Position numbers and translations under genes: made by a program
The notes under the pieces: generated by a model
Databases searched by the model: none
Told to the model about the DNA's origin: nothing
The model's input: the letters and a program-made list of their open reading frames with translations, nothing else
From: Cruorifilaria tuberocauda
Lineage: Eukaryota > Nematoda > Chromadorea > Rhabditida > Onchocercidae
Length of the DNA stretch: 64,000 bases
Reading direction: 5' to 3'
Assembly (NCBI GenBank): GCA_013365365.1
Contig: JABVXU010000296.1
Span: forward strand, 1 to 64,000
Shown: piece after piece, positions 38,501-48,977 of the stretch
Numbering within the stretch: the stretch's first letter is position 1
Layout: every line of letters begins with the position of its first letter

Positions 38501-38963
38501 TGGCTGATACCCAAATATTTCTTATGCATAGCGATGGAAGTGGTTTAAGGCAACTAACGAGAAATGGAACAAATTTATGGCCTACGTTTCTAAACAATAA
38601 ACGGATTTTATTTACCTCTAATGGCATTTTAGCAAATGGTACATTCAACATTTTTGCAGTTAACATTGATGGAAGCGAATTAGAGCAGGTATGAAATTCA
38701 GTAAAGTTTGTTCGAAAGTTTTTTACATGTTTGAATTTTGACAAAATTCAGGAATGCTATTGTTTCCGATCGATTAATTTATTATGTAATTTGGATATTT
38801 GATATTCTCACTATTATTATTATTATTACAGATTACCACTGATCGCGATTATAACAATTTTTATCCTTCTATTTCTCATGATGGTCTGAAATTGCTGTGG
38901 AGCCGGAACACTATTAATGTCCAACAGCTGAATTTATATCTGGCACTAATCAGTAAAAATTGA
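32560..38963 (+). CDS. secreted double TolB/PD40-type beta-propeller protein
   Basis: Eighteen exons: 32560-32699, 32902-32968, 33160-33220, 33362-33529, 34084-34133, 34296-34457, 34655-34776, 35041-35260, 35484-35648, 36037-36140, 36407-36473, 36570-36624, 36751-36900, 37253-37348, 37786-37901, 38207-38331, 38484-38688 and 38832-38963 (2205 nt, 734 residues). The N-terminus (MHLSNIIPFFLLIETITFAV) is a signal peptide or anchor. PD40/WD40-like strands with the SPDGxxIVF motif occur in both halves: VSPDGQKIVFTS and FSPDGSKIVFRASRP in residues 1-385, then SSDGRYIVFTS and LSPDGRFIVFHASRP in 386-734. Thus two whole propellers are fused. Exons 2/11 are both 67 nt, and most other introns also correspond in position and phase. 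The fold and wording are those of bacterial TolB-like periplasmic proteins. Function is unknown; an extracellular or secretory-pathway binding role is inferred. Exon 7 uses the donor GTGTGT. Fragments of the second half recur at 42.7-48.8 kb. Confidence 0.88.
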
Positions 38964-40046
38964 AGCTTAGTACGAAATTGAAAACTTTACTATTTGTGAA
39001 GCAGGTATTTAAATTATCTTTTGCTAATGCTAATAAATTTTACATAGCACTTAAGATCAAATTAAATTACTTCAAACCTGGAATTTTAGACTTAAATTTA
39101 AAAATAACACAGAATTTTAAAAAAGCTAAATAGATTTTTAATAATGGTCATTTTTATTTATAATAGTTTAAAATTTTTTAAAATTCACTTGAAATGCAAA
39201 ATTAAAGGGTACGAAAAGATTATACCCCTATTCATTACAAGCAAACATTTTTTAATAAGACGAGAGAACAATTTCAAAAAATAGTAAACAAGTGCTTTAG
39301 AGAATATTTTCTTGGAAAAACTTCAAAAAAATATGAAAACATTGACTTTGATAAAATGCAATGATGATTCTTTTAATTTATGAAGACTAAATCAATATTA
39401 AAACGAGTACCTTTACGACAAACTGAGGAATTTCGGTTAAATAGGCACTAACGAAGAATCAGAGGTGTGAATCAGTATTATTTTATAATTTGCATTTCTT
39501 TACATCTGCTTCTAAGCGTTTTTTCAGCGCTAGGTTTGACCGTAAGCACAATAAGATGTCTTAATATTAGTGTGTGGTGGAGATGATAGGGGTGCCAATA
39601 TATAAGTCGTAAAGGGATGACTTATATGATGGTTTTGAAGCGGGAATCCAGTGAATGATAATTATAACTAATATAATCGTAAGAGTAAACTTTTTATTTG
39701 TCGCAAGAAATAAGATAAACTTTTACTTGAGATAGTTCTGACAAAATGACTTCAACTTGCTCTATTTTACACATTTATTGACAGTAAAATATTATAAATA
39801 ATGATTTCTTTCACGTTGATAATATAATAAATGCGAAAAAAGCATCCAAAAGATTTGAATGGAAATTGCTTAAACGTTGTAATGCTAAAACATTCAGTAG
39901 TTGGATGATCTATGTTTTTTTTTTAATTCTAAATAACATCTGGAATTTTCATAAATTTTAATTCGCAAATTCATAAATATTCAAATTAGAATCGAACAGA
40001 AGTAAATATATCTAATATGCGTTAACAATGACTAAATATTTTAAAT
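38964..40046. other. intergenic, no gene seen
   Basis: About 1.1 kb between the convergent ends of the propeller gene and paralogue A. AT-rich, with no supported coding frame. A slightly less AT-rich stretch at about 39480-39670 has no recognised content. Confidence 0.35.
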
Positions 40047-40707
40047 TTATTTGCCACAACCGCAACATTTTTGGCATCCGCATCCTCCACATTTGCTACA
40101 ACAACAACAACTAGGTTTCGGAGGAGGAGGAGGAGGAGGAGGTGGTGGAGGAGGAGGAGGAGCAAACATTTGGCCACAGCAATTCAACGTATTCGGAAAG
40201 GCTCCTTGAGGGAAGAGCCATGGATTCGGAGGAGGGAATAACTGTCTTTTGCAACGGCAAGTGCTGGTAAGGGATGACAAGCTCTGTTCAAACATTACCA
40301 TCAGTAATATCTGAAAATATACATATAACGGATTAGTGGATTGATTTGGCTAAATTATTGTTTTCTCATAATTTTCAAAACTATTGAAAATTGTCGGAAA
40401 TTTATAAAACAAATGTAATCTAATCATCAAATTGTAGTAAATTTTAAGGATTGTTTTAACGATTTAGTATTTAATAAAAGATTTTTCTTTTTGCGAAAAA
40501 AAAAATTTGAACTTATCAAATGAAAAATCGATTGTGATAATTTTTAAACAATAATCTAATAATTGCATCGTTGCATTTATTACAATAAAAGCCAAAAAAA
40601 ACCAATAACAGGTTTTCCAGATAATTTAAAAATTATCATTGAAATCATTAGCTAAACAATCATTCCGGAAAATTGAAAATAAAACGAATGCATACCGCCA
40701 TCAACAT
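40047..40707 (-). CDS. secreted Cys/Pro-rich matrix-like protein, paralogue A
   Basis: Two exons: 40707-40696 (only four codons, MLMA) and 40310-40047, giving 91 residues. The joined N-terminus MLMAILLMVMFEQSLSS is a signal peptide. The mature part opens with a Cys-rich CRCK motif, then a Pro-rich stretch with an uninterrupted run of about 14 prolines. It ends in a Cys cluster (SCCCCSKCGGCGCQKCCGCG). The tiny first exon, its donor and the CAG acceptor in front of ATATTACTGATG are shared with paralogues B, C and D, which is the main evidence that this is a real spliced gene. Unlike B and D there is no third exon with the Tyr-Pro tail. Composition suggests a disulfide-linked extracellular structural protein such as eggshell or microfilarial sheath matrix. 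That function is inferred, not shown. Confidence 0.75.
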
Positions 40708-40796
40708 GTTGATTGGTGAAGATTGTACAAAAGAATATTTTCTAGAATTATATTATTTTTAAAATGAAATTTGGAACCGGTAGAAATTAAATGTTG

Positions 40797-40840
40797 AATG
40801 GGAGTTTAAGTACTTTCCAAAAGGAATCTAGATGTTTCAA
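40797..40840 (-). promoter_or_regulatory. family promoter element of paralogue A
   Basis: The core AGTTTAAGTACTTT (+ strand, 40803-40816) lies 96 bp upstream of the first coding exon and is followed by AAAAGGAATCTA. The same core occurs at 45574, 51363 and 55495 in front of the other three paralogues. It contains the palindrome AAGTACTT. Probable core promoter or binding site shared by the family. Confidence 0.6.
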
Positions 40841-41947
40841 TGAAGTAGAAAACAACATTATGATCAAGTAAAAATTAGCTTTTTAACGTAAAAAAAAAGT
40901 CTATTGCACTTTATTGCGTAGTAATATTGCGTGGTTTTTTTTTTTTTTTATATCCGTAAGTATGTTTGGGTGTGTCAGTGCATATCGTTGCAAACTTTTG
41001 TAAAATATACGAATGAATGTTTACATACCTACAAAACAGTAGATTGTTACAGACCGGAAAATTTTGGTAGTTTATCGAAAGTTTTATAACCTTAAAAGAT
41101 TCTTTTGTACTGTAATGAAACATTGATTTTCACATATTCTTTTACATTATAGTGCCAAAAAATTAAGATAAATTTGCTTCCTTTTCATGGAATTTAAATT
41201 TGTGTAAGAAAATTTATCAGACATCTGTTTGTTTTAACATTTAGTAAAAAACGAGAAGAAACAGAACTTTGTGCATCGAAAATTTAAACCATCATTTTCA
41301 TCTACTCTTTATAATTTACAGTTTTATCAAATATGAGTGAATTTTTGTAATTTGGAGTTGTAACAATATTATAGTGTAAAGCATCTAACAATCATTTGCT
41401 TAAAATAGCTCACTAATATAATATTTGTTTGTAACCGGAAAATTAAAAAAAAAAGTTTTAAGTTCTTTCATCTTCCTGTATTTGATTGATTAATTTATTA
41501 GAATGCGAGTATTTTGAAATGAATTAAAAATTAAACAATCAAATTCTCCGAATTCTTTTTTAAAAGTTTTGAAAAAAAGCAAAACAATATAACAATATTA
41601 TATAAAATTTTCAATTTTTGGAAGGCAATCGTTTATTTGTTTTAGATATTTAAGCTAAGGAATAAAAATAAAATTTTTATTACTTTTTCTTGTATCCTTT
41701 CAAGTTCATAATTTCGCAAGAAAGGATTTTTTTTTCAGATATTAAATATTTCCAGACACTGAAAAAACCCGAAACCAGTTCTAAATTCAAAATTTCAAAA
41801 AAAATATGAATGAGTAAGGGTTTTTCGTTTTTGATGAAATTCAAACGAAGCATTTCTCATTAATTACAAATATTCTTTATTCATATGAAATCGTTATCGT
41901 TATCAGAAACATCCATAATCGGAAATGCAATAGATTCAAGCTTATAT
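40841..41947. other. conserved upstream flank of paralogue A
   Basis: No gene. Blocks here, for example around 41130-41290, resemble DNA upstream of paralogue B (about 45900-46090) and paralogue C (about 51640-51800). Examples are the string AAATTTGCTTCCTTTTCAT and a following TGCATCGAAA. The duplication unit of the family therefore reaches several hundred bases past the promoter. Confidence 0.45.
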
Positions 41948-42020
41948 TTGAAAAGCACAAATAAATATTGATGCAACATATCAAGGATTTCAAGTTTGCT
42001 GATATCAATTTATCGAACAG
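41948..42020 (+). pseudogene. aps-3 exon 5 fragment
   Basis: The last ~47 bases differ from aps-3 exon 5 (31508-31560 region) at only four positions, all transitions. In the parental frame three of the four are silent and one changes Leu to Phe (CTT to TTT). Similarity stops before the parental stop codon and fades upstream after GAAAAG. No splice context or open frame continues, so it is a broken duplicate. Confidence 0.75.
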
Positions 42021-42703
42021 GGAGTTTTTTAGCACTGATAAAATATCATATCTGTTATGAACGTTTTGTTTTTCTTAGCATGATACCGAGATTGATCTTA
42101 TGGTATAGTGAAGAACGACTAAGAATATAAGTTGAAATAATGATGGTTCAGAAGAATGTAAATTATCAATCTACGACAAAATAACAGATCAGATATCATA
42201 TATTCTACGATACTGCGTGAGTATTTATTACGATAAGTAAACAATCGATCAACTAGTAGAATAAATAATAATGATAAACGATTAAAAATAAAAATCACTT
42301 GATCATAATAATAATTAATTCAATAAAATAACAGGGAGCTTTTCATCTTTTGAAATAACGATCAATTAATGATGATAAGCATAATCATAGATGATATTCA
42401 GATAATCATAAATGATATTCACGGGGTCATATAGCATTAGAATAACAAAAATCATATCTTACACTTCTATCAGATCATTTCCTTAACAGAGATATTTAAA
42501 CTACATAAATAATTTTACATTATAAAGTTCTTCTCGGTTTAAGTCCTCGCCATCGAAAACAATTGACAGGGCCAGGTTTTGATAGGTATTCTTCATGAAC
42601 AAAACGATTCGTCATTAATTACTGTTGTTAAGTTCTTTGTTCAAATAGTTGTCTCCATCTTCTTATATTTCTCCTTCTCCTTCCCGGAACAAGATCTTTT
42701 TCT

Positions 42704-42888
42704 TGAAACAAAAAAGAGATAACAGTAAAGTTTCTTAGTATTGGTGCTACCCATTCATACACGATATACATTTTAAAGTAATATATGTCAAAAATATTCT
42801 AATTACTGATCGTCCTACCTTAAATCCTATCTCTGTGTGATAATGTAAGGCAATCATGGATAAGAAATTTTGATTTGCCATATTTTTG
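42704..42888 (+). pseudogene. relic of propeller-gene exon 13 with flanking intron
   Basis: The stretch follows parental 36725-36925. It begins with the intron end (AAAAAGAGATAACAGTAAA...TTCTTAG), then TATTGGTGCTACCCATTCA, later TACTGATCGTCCTACCTTAAA, and finishes near GGCAATCATGGATAAGAAAT. Substitutions, indels and in-frame stops (for example GTGTGATAATG) show that it no longer codes. Retained intron DNA rules out a processed copy. Confidence 0.75.
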
Positions 42889-43490
42889 TTTTCAACAGTA
42901 TGGATGATTTGCCTTTCAAATTGTTGTTAATTTCGCTAATTTTTTTTTTAGATAGGTTATTAAATTGATATATTGTTATTATTATGATCACTTATCACTT
43001 TTAATCACTTGATTAGTTAGATTGCATCGATTATTTGAACTTATGAAATTGAAGATAATTGATTAAAACTGTACACAAGTTTTACCTTCTTAAAATTATA
43101 ACGAAAATACAACGAAATGGTATATTTACCGCATGAAAATAAAGATAATGAATCAACCCGGAATATGTTAACAAGCAAAAAGCGTCCAGGAATGAAATTT
43201 TTCGGATTGAGAAATATCATAAGATATGCTATTCAAGATTATATACCGTAGCTTTGATCGTTTCATTTATTACCGTACTTCGCCTCATGACAGTATCCAC
43301 GGAACTGTATTGGATTAGCTATCGAATTTGATTAGCAGAAAACAGGTATATTATTCAATTGTAACTTTTTGCGATGATATAGTAATCGTTACATCATTTT
43401 TATCTTCCTGAAGAAAGGAAAGCTCGTCAATCCATTATTAAATAATAGCCTTAAGATATTGATCAGCCGGTTTCTAATGATTTCAACTTA

Positions 43491-44291
43491 TATAATCAAG
43501 AAGAATTTCGTTTCGCTGAAAAAATAATCAAACAATTATCGTGACCTTAAACCAGTTCTTCATGTTTCGGCTTTTTTTTATTTCAATAAAGTGCAATATT
43601 TATTAAACAGATAAGAGAGGGATAATATTTCTGTGAAAAGATAACTGTTCATAGCATTTAAGAACAACTTAAATCATTTCTAGCATACATTTCAAACTTG
43701 AGATTTTCAACTTAAATTCAAAAATGGCACGTAAATTTTTAAAAGAAGTTATTGTTTAACTTGTGATATTAGAAAATTTCTCAAAATTCCATTGAAATAT
43801 AAAATTAGGAGAAACAAAGAGGTTATTCCAATGATAGGAATGGAAGATTCCTAATGAAATACAAAATAATACCAAAGAAACAGTAAACAAGCAACTTAAG
43901 AAAAGTTTTAAAAACAGAATATGAAATTATTACGCCTAAAATTTAATAAATTTCCATAAAAGGAGAGAAATGTTGACAGTATTAATTGTAATTTGTAAAG
44001 ATAACTAATTTAATTCTCATTAATATACCTTAACTGATTATAATGATAGCTCCTTTATATACAGTATATAAAATGAGGAATTTCAATAAAAGTAAGTACC
44101 AGCTAATCATTAATAGAGTTAATGCACAGTATTTTATACATATATATAAAATTCTCGGTAATGCTTCTTTCCGCTTGCTCTGAGCATTGCTCACCTCCGT
44201 CTGCCGCCATAGGATGGCTTATATTGGGATGGTGGCGGTGGTTCATATTTCGGTGGTGGCGGTGGATCATATTTCGGTGGTGGAGGTGGTT
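43491..44291. repeat. segmental duplication, copy 1 (3' end of paralogue B)
   Basis: About 800 bp nearly identical to 53397-54207, differing by scattered substitutions and a few one-base indels. The duplicate starts at TATAATCAAGAAGAATTTCG and covers 3' flanking DNA, the stop codon and about 100 nt of the last coding exon of paralogue B. Outside these limits the two loci differ clearly. Confidence 0.85.
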
Positions 44292-45420
44292 CATATTTCG
44301 GTGGTGGCGGTGGATCATATTTTGGTGGTGGGGGTGGAGGTGGCTCATATATAGGTGGCTCATACATAGGTGGTAGCGGTGGTGCTTCATATCTTGGTGG
44401 CGGTGGTTCATATGCAGGTGGTGGTAATTCATATGCGGGTGCTAAAGGATATGCAGGTTGTGGTACAGGATATGGTGCTGGTGCTGTTACTTCAGGAACA
44501 CTGGAATAAAAAAAATATCATAATGAATATAATTGCAAGGAAACAATTGTAATTGACTGCGAAAAAAAAAATTTCTTTCATTTTCGAATATAATTCCGGA
44601 TTTTAGAATACTTGGATTAAAATGAAGGAAAAGTTAGCTAATTCGATCTAGCAGTTTACTTAAGCAAACTTAAGTAACTCTATACTTACCCATCTTTGCA
44701 TCCGCAACATCCTTTGCATCCACCTTTACATCCTCCGCATCCACCATTACATCCTCCGCATCCACCATTACATCCTCCGCATCCGCCATCACATCCGTCA
44801 CAATCTTTACAACAGCAGTCACTTTCTTTGCTCGGAGGAGCTAAGGGATCTCCGGGAAATCCGGGTAAAGGAGGAAACTGCGGAAATTGCGGAACTTGTC
44901 CAAATGGCGTCGCCGGCAGCCATGGAACCAGTGGATTTGGCTCAGGCTCTTTTGCTTTGCAACAACATTTACTGTCAACTAACGAATTTTGTTCAAGCAT
45001 TACCATTAATAATATCTGAAAATTGTTATGGCATATAACGGATCAGAGGACTGATTTGGCTAACCGTACTGTTCCTTCATAATTTCTAAAATTACCGAAA
45101 ATTCTCGGGAATATGCCAGAAATTTCCGGGTAACCTAATCATCAAAATGTAGCGAATTTTGAAGATTCTCTTAACAATTTATTATTTCTCGAACTTTTTT
45201 TTTTGCTGAGAAAAAGCTTTAAATCTGTAAAATGAAAAATTGAATGTGGTAATTTTTACAGTACACAATTTCATATATAGCACTGTATTACAGTGAAGGC
45301 TAAAAAAAAGCAAACAACAAGTTTTTTAAATAATTTGAAAAACTATCATTAGCAGCTAAATAATCATTCCGGCAAATTGAAAATGAAACAAATTTGCAAT
45401 ACCGTTATTTTGATTAACAT
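44191..45420 (-). CDS. secreted Cys/Gly-rich protein with Pro-Tyr tail, paralogue B
   Basis: Three exons: 45420-45403 (six codons, MLIKIT), 45015-44690 and 44500-44191, giving 654 nt and 217 residues. The N-terminus MLIKITILLMVMLEQNSLVD is a signal peptide. Then come KCCCKAKEPEP, a Pro/Phe-rich spacer (FGQVPQFPQFPPLPGFP), SDCCCKDCDGC and tandem CGGCNGG/CGGCKGG units ending CKGCCGCKDG. The third exon encodes a Pro-rich tail with repeated PPPPPKYE/D units and ends SYGGRRR. Cys-Gly modules suggest disulfide cross-links, and regularly spaced Tyr in a Pro frame suggests dityrosine links, as in nematode eggshell, cuticle and filarial sheath matrix proteins. Assignment to the sheath (shp) type is inference from composition. 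Phases fit at both junctions. Strong + strand open frames over this region are shadows of the repeats. Confidence 0.85.
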
Positions 45421-45460
45421 TTTGTTGTTGTTGTTGTTGTTGTTGTTATTGTTGTTGATT
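45421..45460. repeat. (GTT)n microsatellite
   Basis: A run of GTT triplets, slightly interrupted, lies directly upstream of the start codon of paralogue B. It lengthens the spacing between promoter element and ATG to about 154 bp, against 78-98 bp in the other three paralogues. On the coding strand it would place CAA/AAC triplets in the 5' leader. Confidence 0.85.
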
Positions 45461-45562
45461 GGTGAAGAAGGTAAAAGTAGAAGATGAAAAGTGAAGAAGT
45501 TAGAAGAAAACCCAGGATTGTATTTACTTTTAAGTGAAGAAGATAACGCTGATAAAAATCCC

Positions 45563-45620
45563 GGTTAAAAAGGAGTTTAAGTACTTTGTAAAAGGAAACA
45601 AAATGCCTCGAAGGTACGGA
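45563..45620 (-). promoter_or_regulatory. family promoter element of paralogue B
   Basis: Core AGTTTAAGTACTTT at 45574-45587 (+ strand), preceded by GGTTAAAAAGG and followed by AAAAGGAAA and AAATGCCTCGAAGGTACGG. The extended block is almost the same in front of paralogues C and D and partly preserved in A. Confidence 0.65.
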
Positions 45621-46999
45621 AAACAACACCATATCAAGAAAAAGTTATATTTTTTTTTTCTTTCTTCCAAATGGATTAATCTGTTATTTTCCCCTAACTT
45701 GTTGATCGATAAATATTGTTCAACTATTTTTTTTTATCCATAAATATGGGCGTTAATCAATCCGATAAATTTGTAAAACTTTTGTATAACCCATCTTTAC
45801 AAAATACTTGTTATTTTAGACAGGAAAATTTTAGCAACATATCGGATAGTCATGATATTGATGATTTTTACATAGTTCTTTCTGGTACTTTGACGAAAAC
45901 AATTTGTTCATTTTCATCATTCATATATTTCTTTCGTCTTTTTTAAAGATTAAAATAAATTTGCATCCTTTTCATAATATTTAAATGTGGCGTAACGGAA
46001 TTAATCAAACATCTATTTGTTTAAACATTTTGAATGAATTGAAAAAAAAAAAGAAAGAATTCGATGCATCGAAAGTTTTAAACAAGCATTTTACTATTGT
46101 AATTTTTATAATTTAATCTTAGTTATATTATTTTTAATGTTAATTTTTTGAAGTATAACGAATACCTGTTATTTGTACATCTGAAAGACTAAAAGTAGTA
46201 TTAATTAATATAGGAATTGAAATATCGAAATATATGATGTGACTAAATAATTATTCATTTTTGTCTCTCAAATCGTTCTTCATTCACTCATTCATTCACT
46301 TAAAACTTATTTTTAATTCCTATATTGCTTCATTTCCTATATTAATTACTTCATTCATCTACCTAAAATACTTTATTGATGCAATTAATGTTTATAAACG
46401 GAATATAATTTAAATAATTTCATATTGTTTTTTTAATTGAAATAATAACGAATTAAAATATTTTAAAATTAGCTACCAGAATTTTCCGAAATGCTTTAAA
46501 TTCTATTCTGATAACTTGCAGAAAAAACGAAGAAAATATATTTATTAATCGAAGTTTTTAATTTAAACAAGCAATTACTTATTTATTTTAAATTTAAATT
46601 GTTTTTTGTTTTTATGTTTTGTGAACTTTTTTAAAGGCTTTATGACTGTAGAAAAGTAAGAATTTTTATCAAATAAATATATTAAATTTGAGTTGATTAA
46701 TCATTATAAACAGCTTTTCAAGCTTCTAAATTTTGTTTAATTATATATGATTTCAAGTTTTTTTAAGAGTAATTCATAAATTTCAACACATAACGCTTTT
46801 CCAAATATTTGCATGAACACTTTCATGTATTGGAAAAAAAGGTGAAATTTGGCTTTTAACTTTAAGAATAGTGATTAATCATAATATATAATTCGTCCTT
46901 TACAATGCATTTTGATAGAATTTATCATTTCTAATCATTATCGATACGAACTGTCAAACTCGACCATATAATGCCATTAACTTTATCATTGATTTTGAA
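45621..46999. other. upstream flank of paralogue B, no gene
   Basis: AT-rich DNA with family-wide flank homology in its first ~500 bp. A few short open frames exist, but none has codon structure or a domain. Confidence 0.4.
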
Positions 47000-47515
47000 A
47001 CATACTTTTCTAAAAAAAAGGGATAACAGTGAATTTTATAGGTATTGATATACTATCCGTTCACTAATATATTTACACAGTAACACTGTACTGTATGTTG
47101 ACAGTAACACTGTAACATATGATAGTGATATTCTTATTTATCGGCATTGACACTATCCGTTCACTTATTTATACAGTAACATTGTACTGTATACTGACAG
47201 TAACACTGTAACATATGATAGTGATATTCTTATAGTCATTGACACTATCCGTTCACTAATATATTTATACAGCAACACTATACTGTATGCTGACAGTAAC
47301 ACTATAATATATGCTAATGATATTCTTATTTATGGGCATTGACATTATCCGTTCACTAATATATTTATACAGTAGCACTGTACTGTATGCTGACAGTAAC
47401 ACTGTAATATATGCTAGTAATATTCGCATTGCTGATCGTTTCATTTTAAACAGTTGTCCACGTCGAGTATGTAACGATACAAGACAATCATTTTGTGAAT
47501 TTTTTTTGATTCTGA
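47000..47515 (+). pseudogene. propeller-gene exon 13 relic expanded into a tandem repeat
   Basis: The left end (AAAAAAAAGGGATAACAGTGA, TTTTATAG, GGTATTG) and the right end (TGCTGATCG, TTTTAAACAGTTGTCCACGT, CGAGTATGTAACGATACAAG) are the two ends of parental exon 13 (36751-36900) and its upstream intron. The middle, parental CCGTTCACCGATATATT through ATATGCTAGTAATATTCTTA, has been amplified into about four diverged units with period about 92-100 bp. Stops and frameshifts abound. Confidence 0.8.
47045..47440. repeat. ~92-100 bp tandem repeat, about four units
   Basis: The word TATCCGTTCAC recurs at about 47055, 47154, 47246 and 47346. Units carry ATATTTATACAGTAACACTG, CTGTATGCTGACAGTAACAC and GATAGTGATATTCTTAT. 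A fifth partial unit lies at about 47538-47582. The unit derives from an exon of the neighbouring propeller gene. Confidence 0.8.
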
Positions 47516-47587
47516 ATTCACTGACAAACTAATTTTGTAATATATTTATACAGCAACACTATATACTGTATGCTGACAGTAACGCTT

Positions 47588-47965
47588 GCCTGATTTGAGC
47601 GTGAATTGGCTTATGGTGGAAATATCAGGTGGAGCGATTCGTACAGGAATTTGCAGAGTTGTGGTACATAGGAAAATTGAATTCGATTGTTTATTTTTGA
47701 AACAGTAATGATATAACAAAACACAGATTGAAGAGATTGGAATTGAGCATATGGAAACTATGACTTCGCCACGACTATTATGGCCTTTTTTAGATAAACT
47801 AAAGAGGAGGAGATTTACTGACCTGGGAAAATTACATTTAGTATTTAGAATTGTTGCACAAAGGAATGAGTTTGACTGAAAACGGAGTAAATTCGGTGAT
47901 ATGGCGATCTGGTGGGAACATTTGGATTAGTTATTTTAAACAAAGATAACTGTGGAATAAGTATT
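47588..47965 (+). pseudogene. unrecognised coding-like relic
   Basis: A stretch with higher G+C than its surroundings. One frame from about 47583 reads through LPDLSVNWLMVEISGGAIRT and GICRVVVHRKIEFD before a stop near 47705. Another, from about 47728, reads IEEIGIEHMETM, LLWPFLDKLKRRRFTDLGKL and HLVFRIVAQRNEF. After a one-base shift it continues as TENGVNSVIWRSGGNIWISY. This composition looks like real but broken protein-coding sequence. I do not recognise the family. It is not from the propeller gene or aps-3, so a foreign insertion or another lost gene is possible. Confidence 0.4.
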
Positions 47966-48135
47966 GAAGTACTGTAAGATTTAGTCTGTAAGAAAATAGA
48001 CATGTATAGATAGAACAATTTCTATATACGGTGCAAATTTCAGTAAGAATATTTTATATTTTTACAAATAATGATTGATAAAATTAGAAGGATTCGAAAA
48101 TATTTGTAATTAAAAATTAGTTTCAAGAAAATTCT

Positions 48136-48840
48136 CGACAAATCATGGATCAAAGAAATTTGTAAATTTTTTAATTTTGATTTTTCACATGTTTATATTC
48201 GATATTAGGAATGAATTGCTTTACTTGCTACCTGTTTTATTTACTATCTATTTACTCCTATTAACGATTTAATTCTTTAATTTATCATATACTATACAAT
48301 TTCTCATACTCTATCATTGCTTAATCATTATCATTATCATTATATACTTAATCATCTTATAATCATTATATTGGATATTACTGGACACGGACGCAATAGT
48401 TCGCATCATGCGGCATGCGTAATACTTGAATGTTTTTTTATTTTTCATCTCCGCAAATTTTTCTTTTATTAATTTTCGTTATGAATACTGTCATTTTCAT
48501 GCTGTATTATAACTTTTGGACGAAATCAGTTTACGACATAACTGTAAGTTATCATTCTCTCATTTCTCTCTATAATTACATAACGAACTGATAGTCTAAG
48601 AGGAGATGTATTGATATCAGTGATAAATTCCAACGATTAAGTTAAATTAACTTAGCGCATGAATTTCAGGTTATGATGGTTAAGCAAGTATATCTTCAGA
48701 CGGAAGATATATTATCTTTACCTTTACCTGATTTGTGGACAATGGACATAGATGGAGGTGGAAAATATCCTAAACAGGCATTGGTTTTAATTCTAACCGA
48801 TTGAACTGGATAATATGGGACTGATTTTGAGGTTACTCTC
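48136..48840 (+). pseudogene. relic of propeller-gene exons 13-15 region, introns retained
   Basis: Three blocks follow the parental order. 48136-48330 matches the end of exon 13 and intron 13 (36885-37075). 48425-48560 matches the intron after exon 14 (37375-37680, with gaps). 48597-48840 matches the intron end, exon 15 and the following intron (37715-37960). Exon 14 itself is missing. In the exon 15 copy the acceptor survives as TTTCAG, but a GAA codon has become TAA at 48681-48683 and about 18 nt are deleted, removing the parental RRNGD region. Non-functional. Confidence 0.85.
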
Positions 48841-48977
48841 AAGTTGATATCTTATTTCTATCAATTTATGGAGTCATAATTAGATAATTGATATATTCGC
48901 TTTTTAAACGGTACAGTTCTTTCATTTTCTCGAAATATTTTTAGCATCATTTTTGCACTGTAATATGTACTGTAGTA

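Noticed and set aside
44122..44376. Plus-strand Trp/Arg-rich 84-codon frame, and similar frames at 54036-54278 and 54653-55012
   Set aside because: These are antisense readings of the Pro-Tyr and Cys-Gly repeats of paralogues B and D, which have signal peptides, splice sites and promoter elements on the minus strand.
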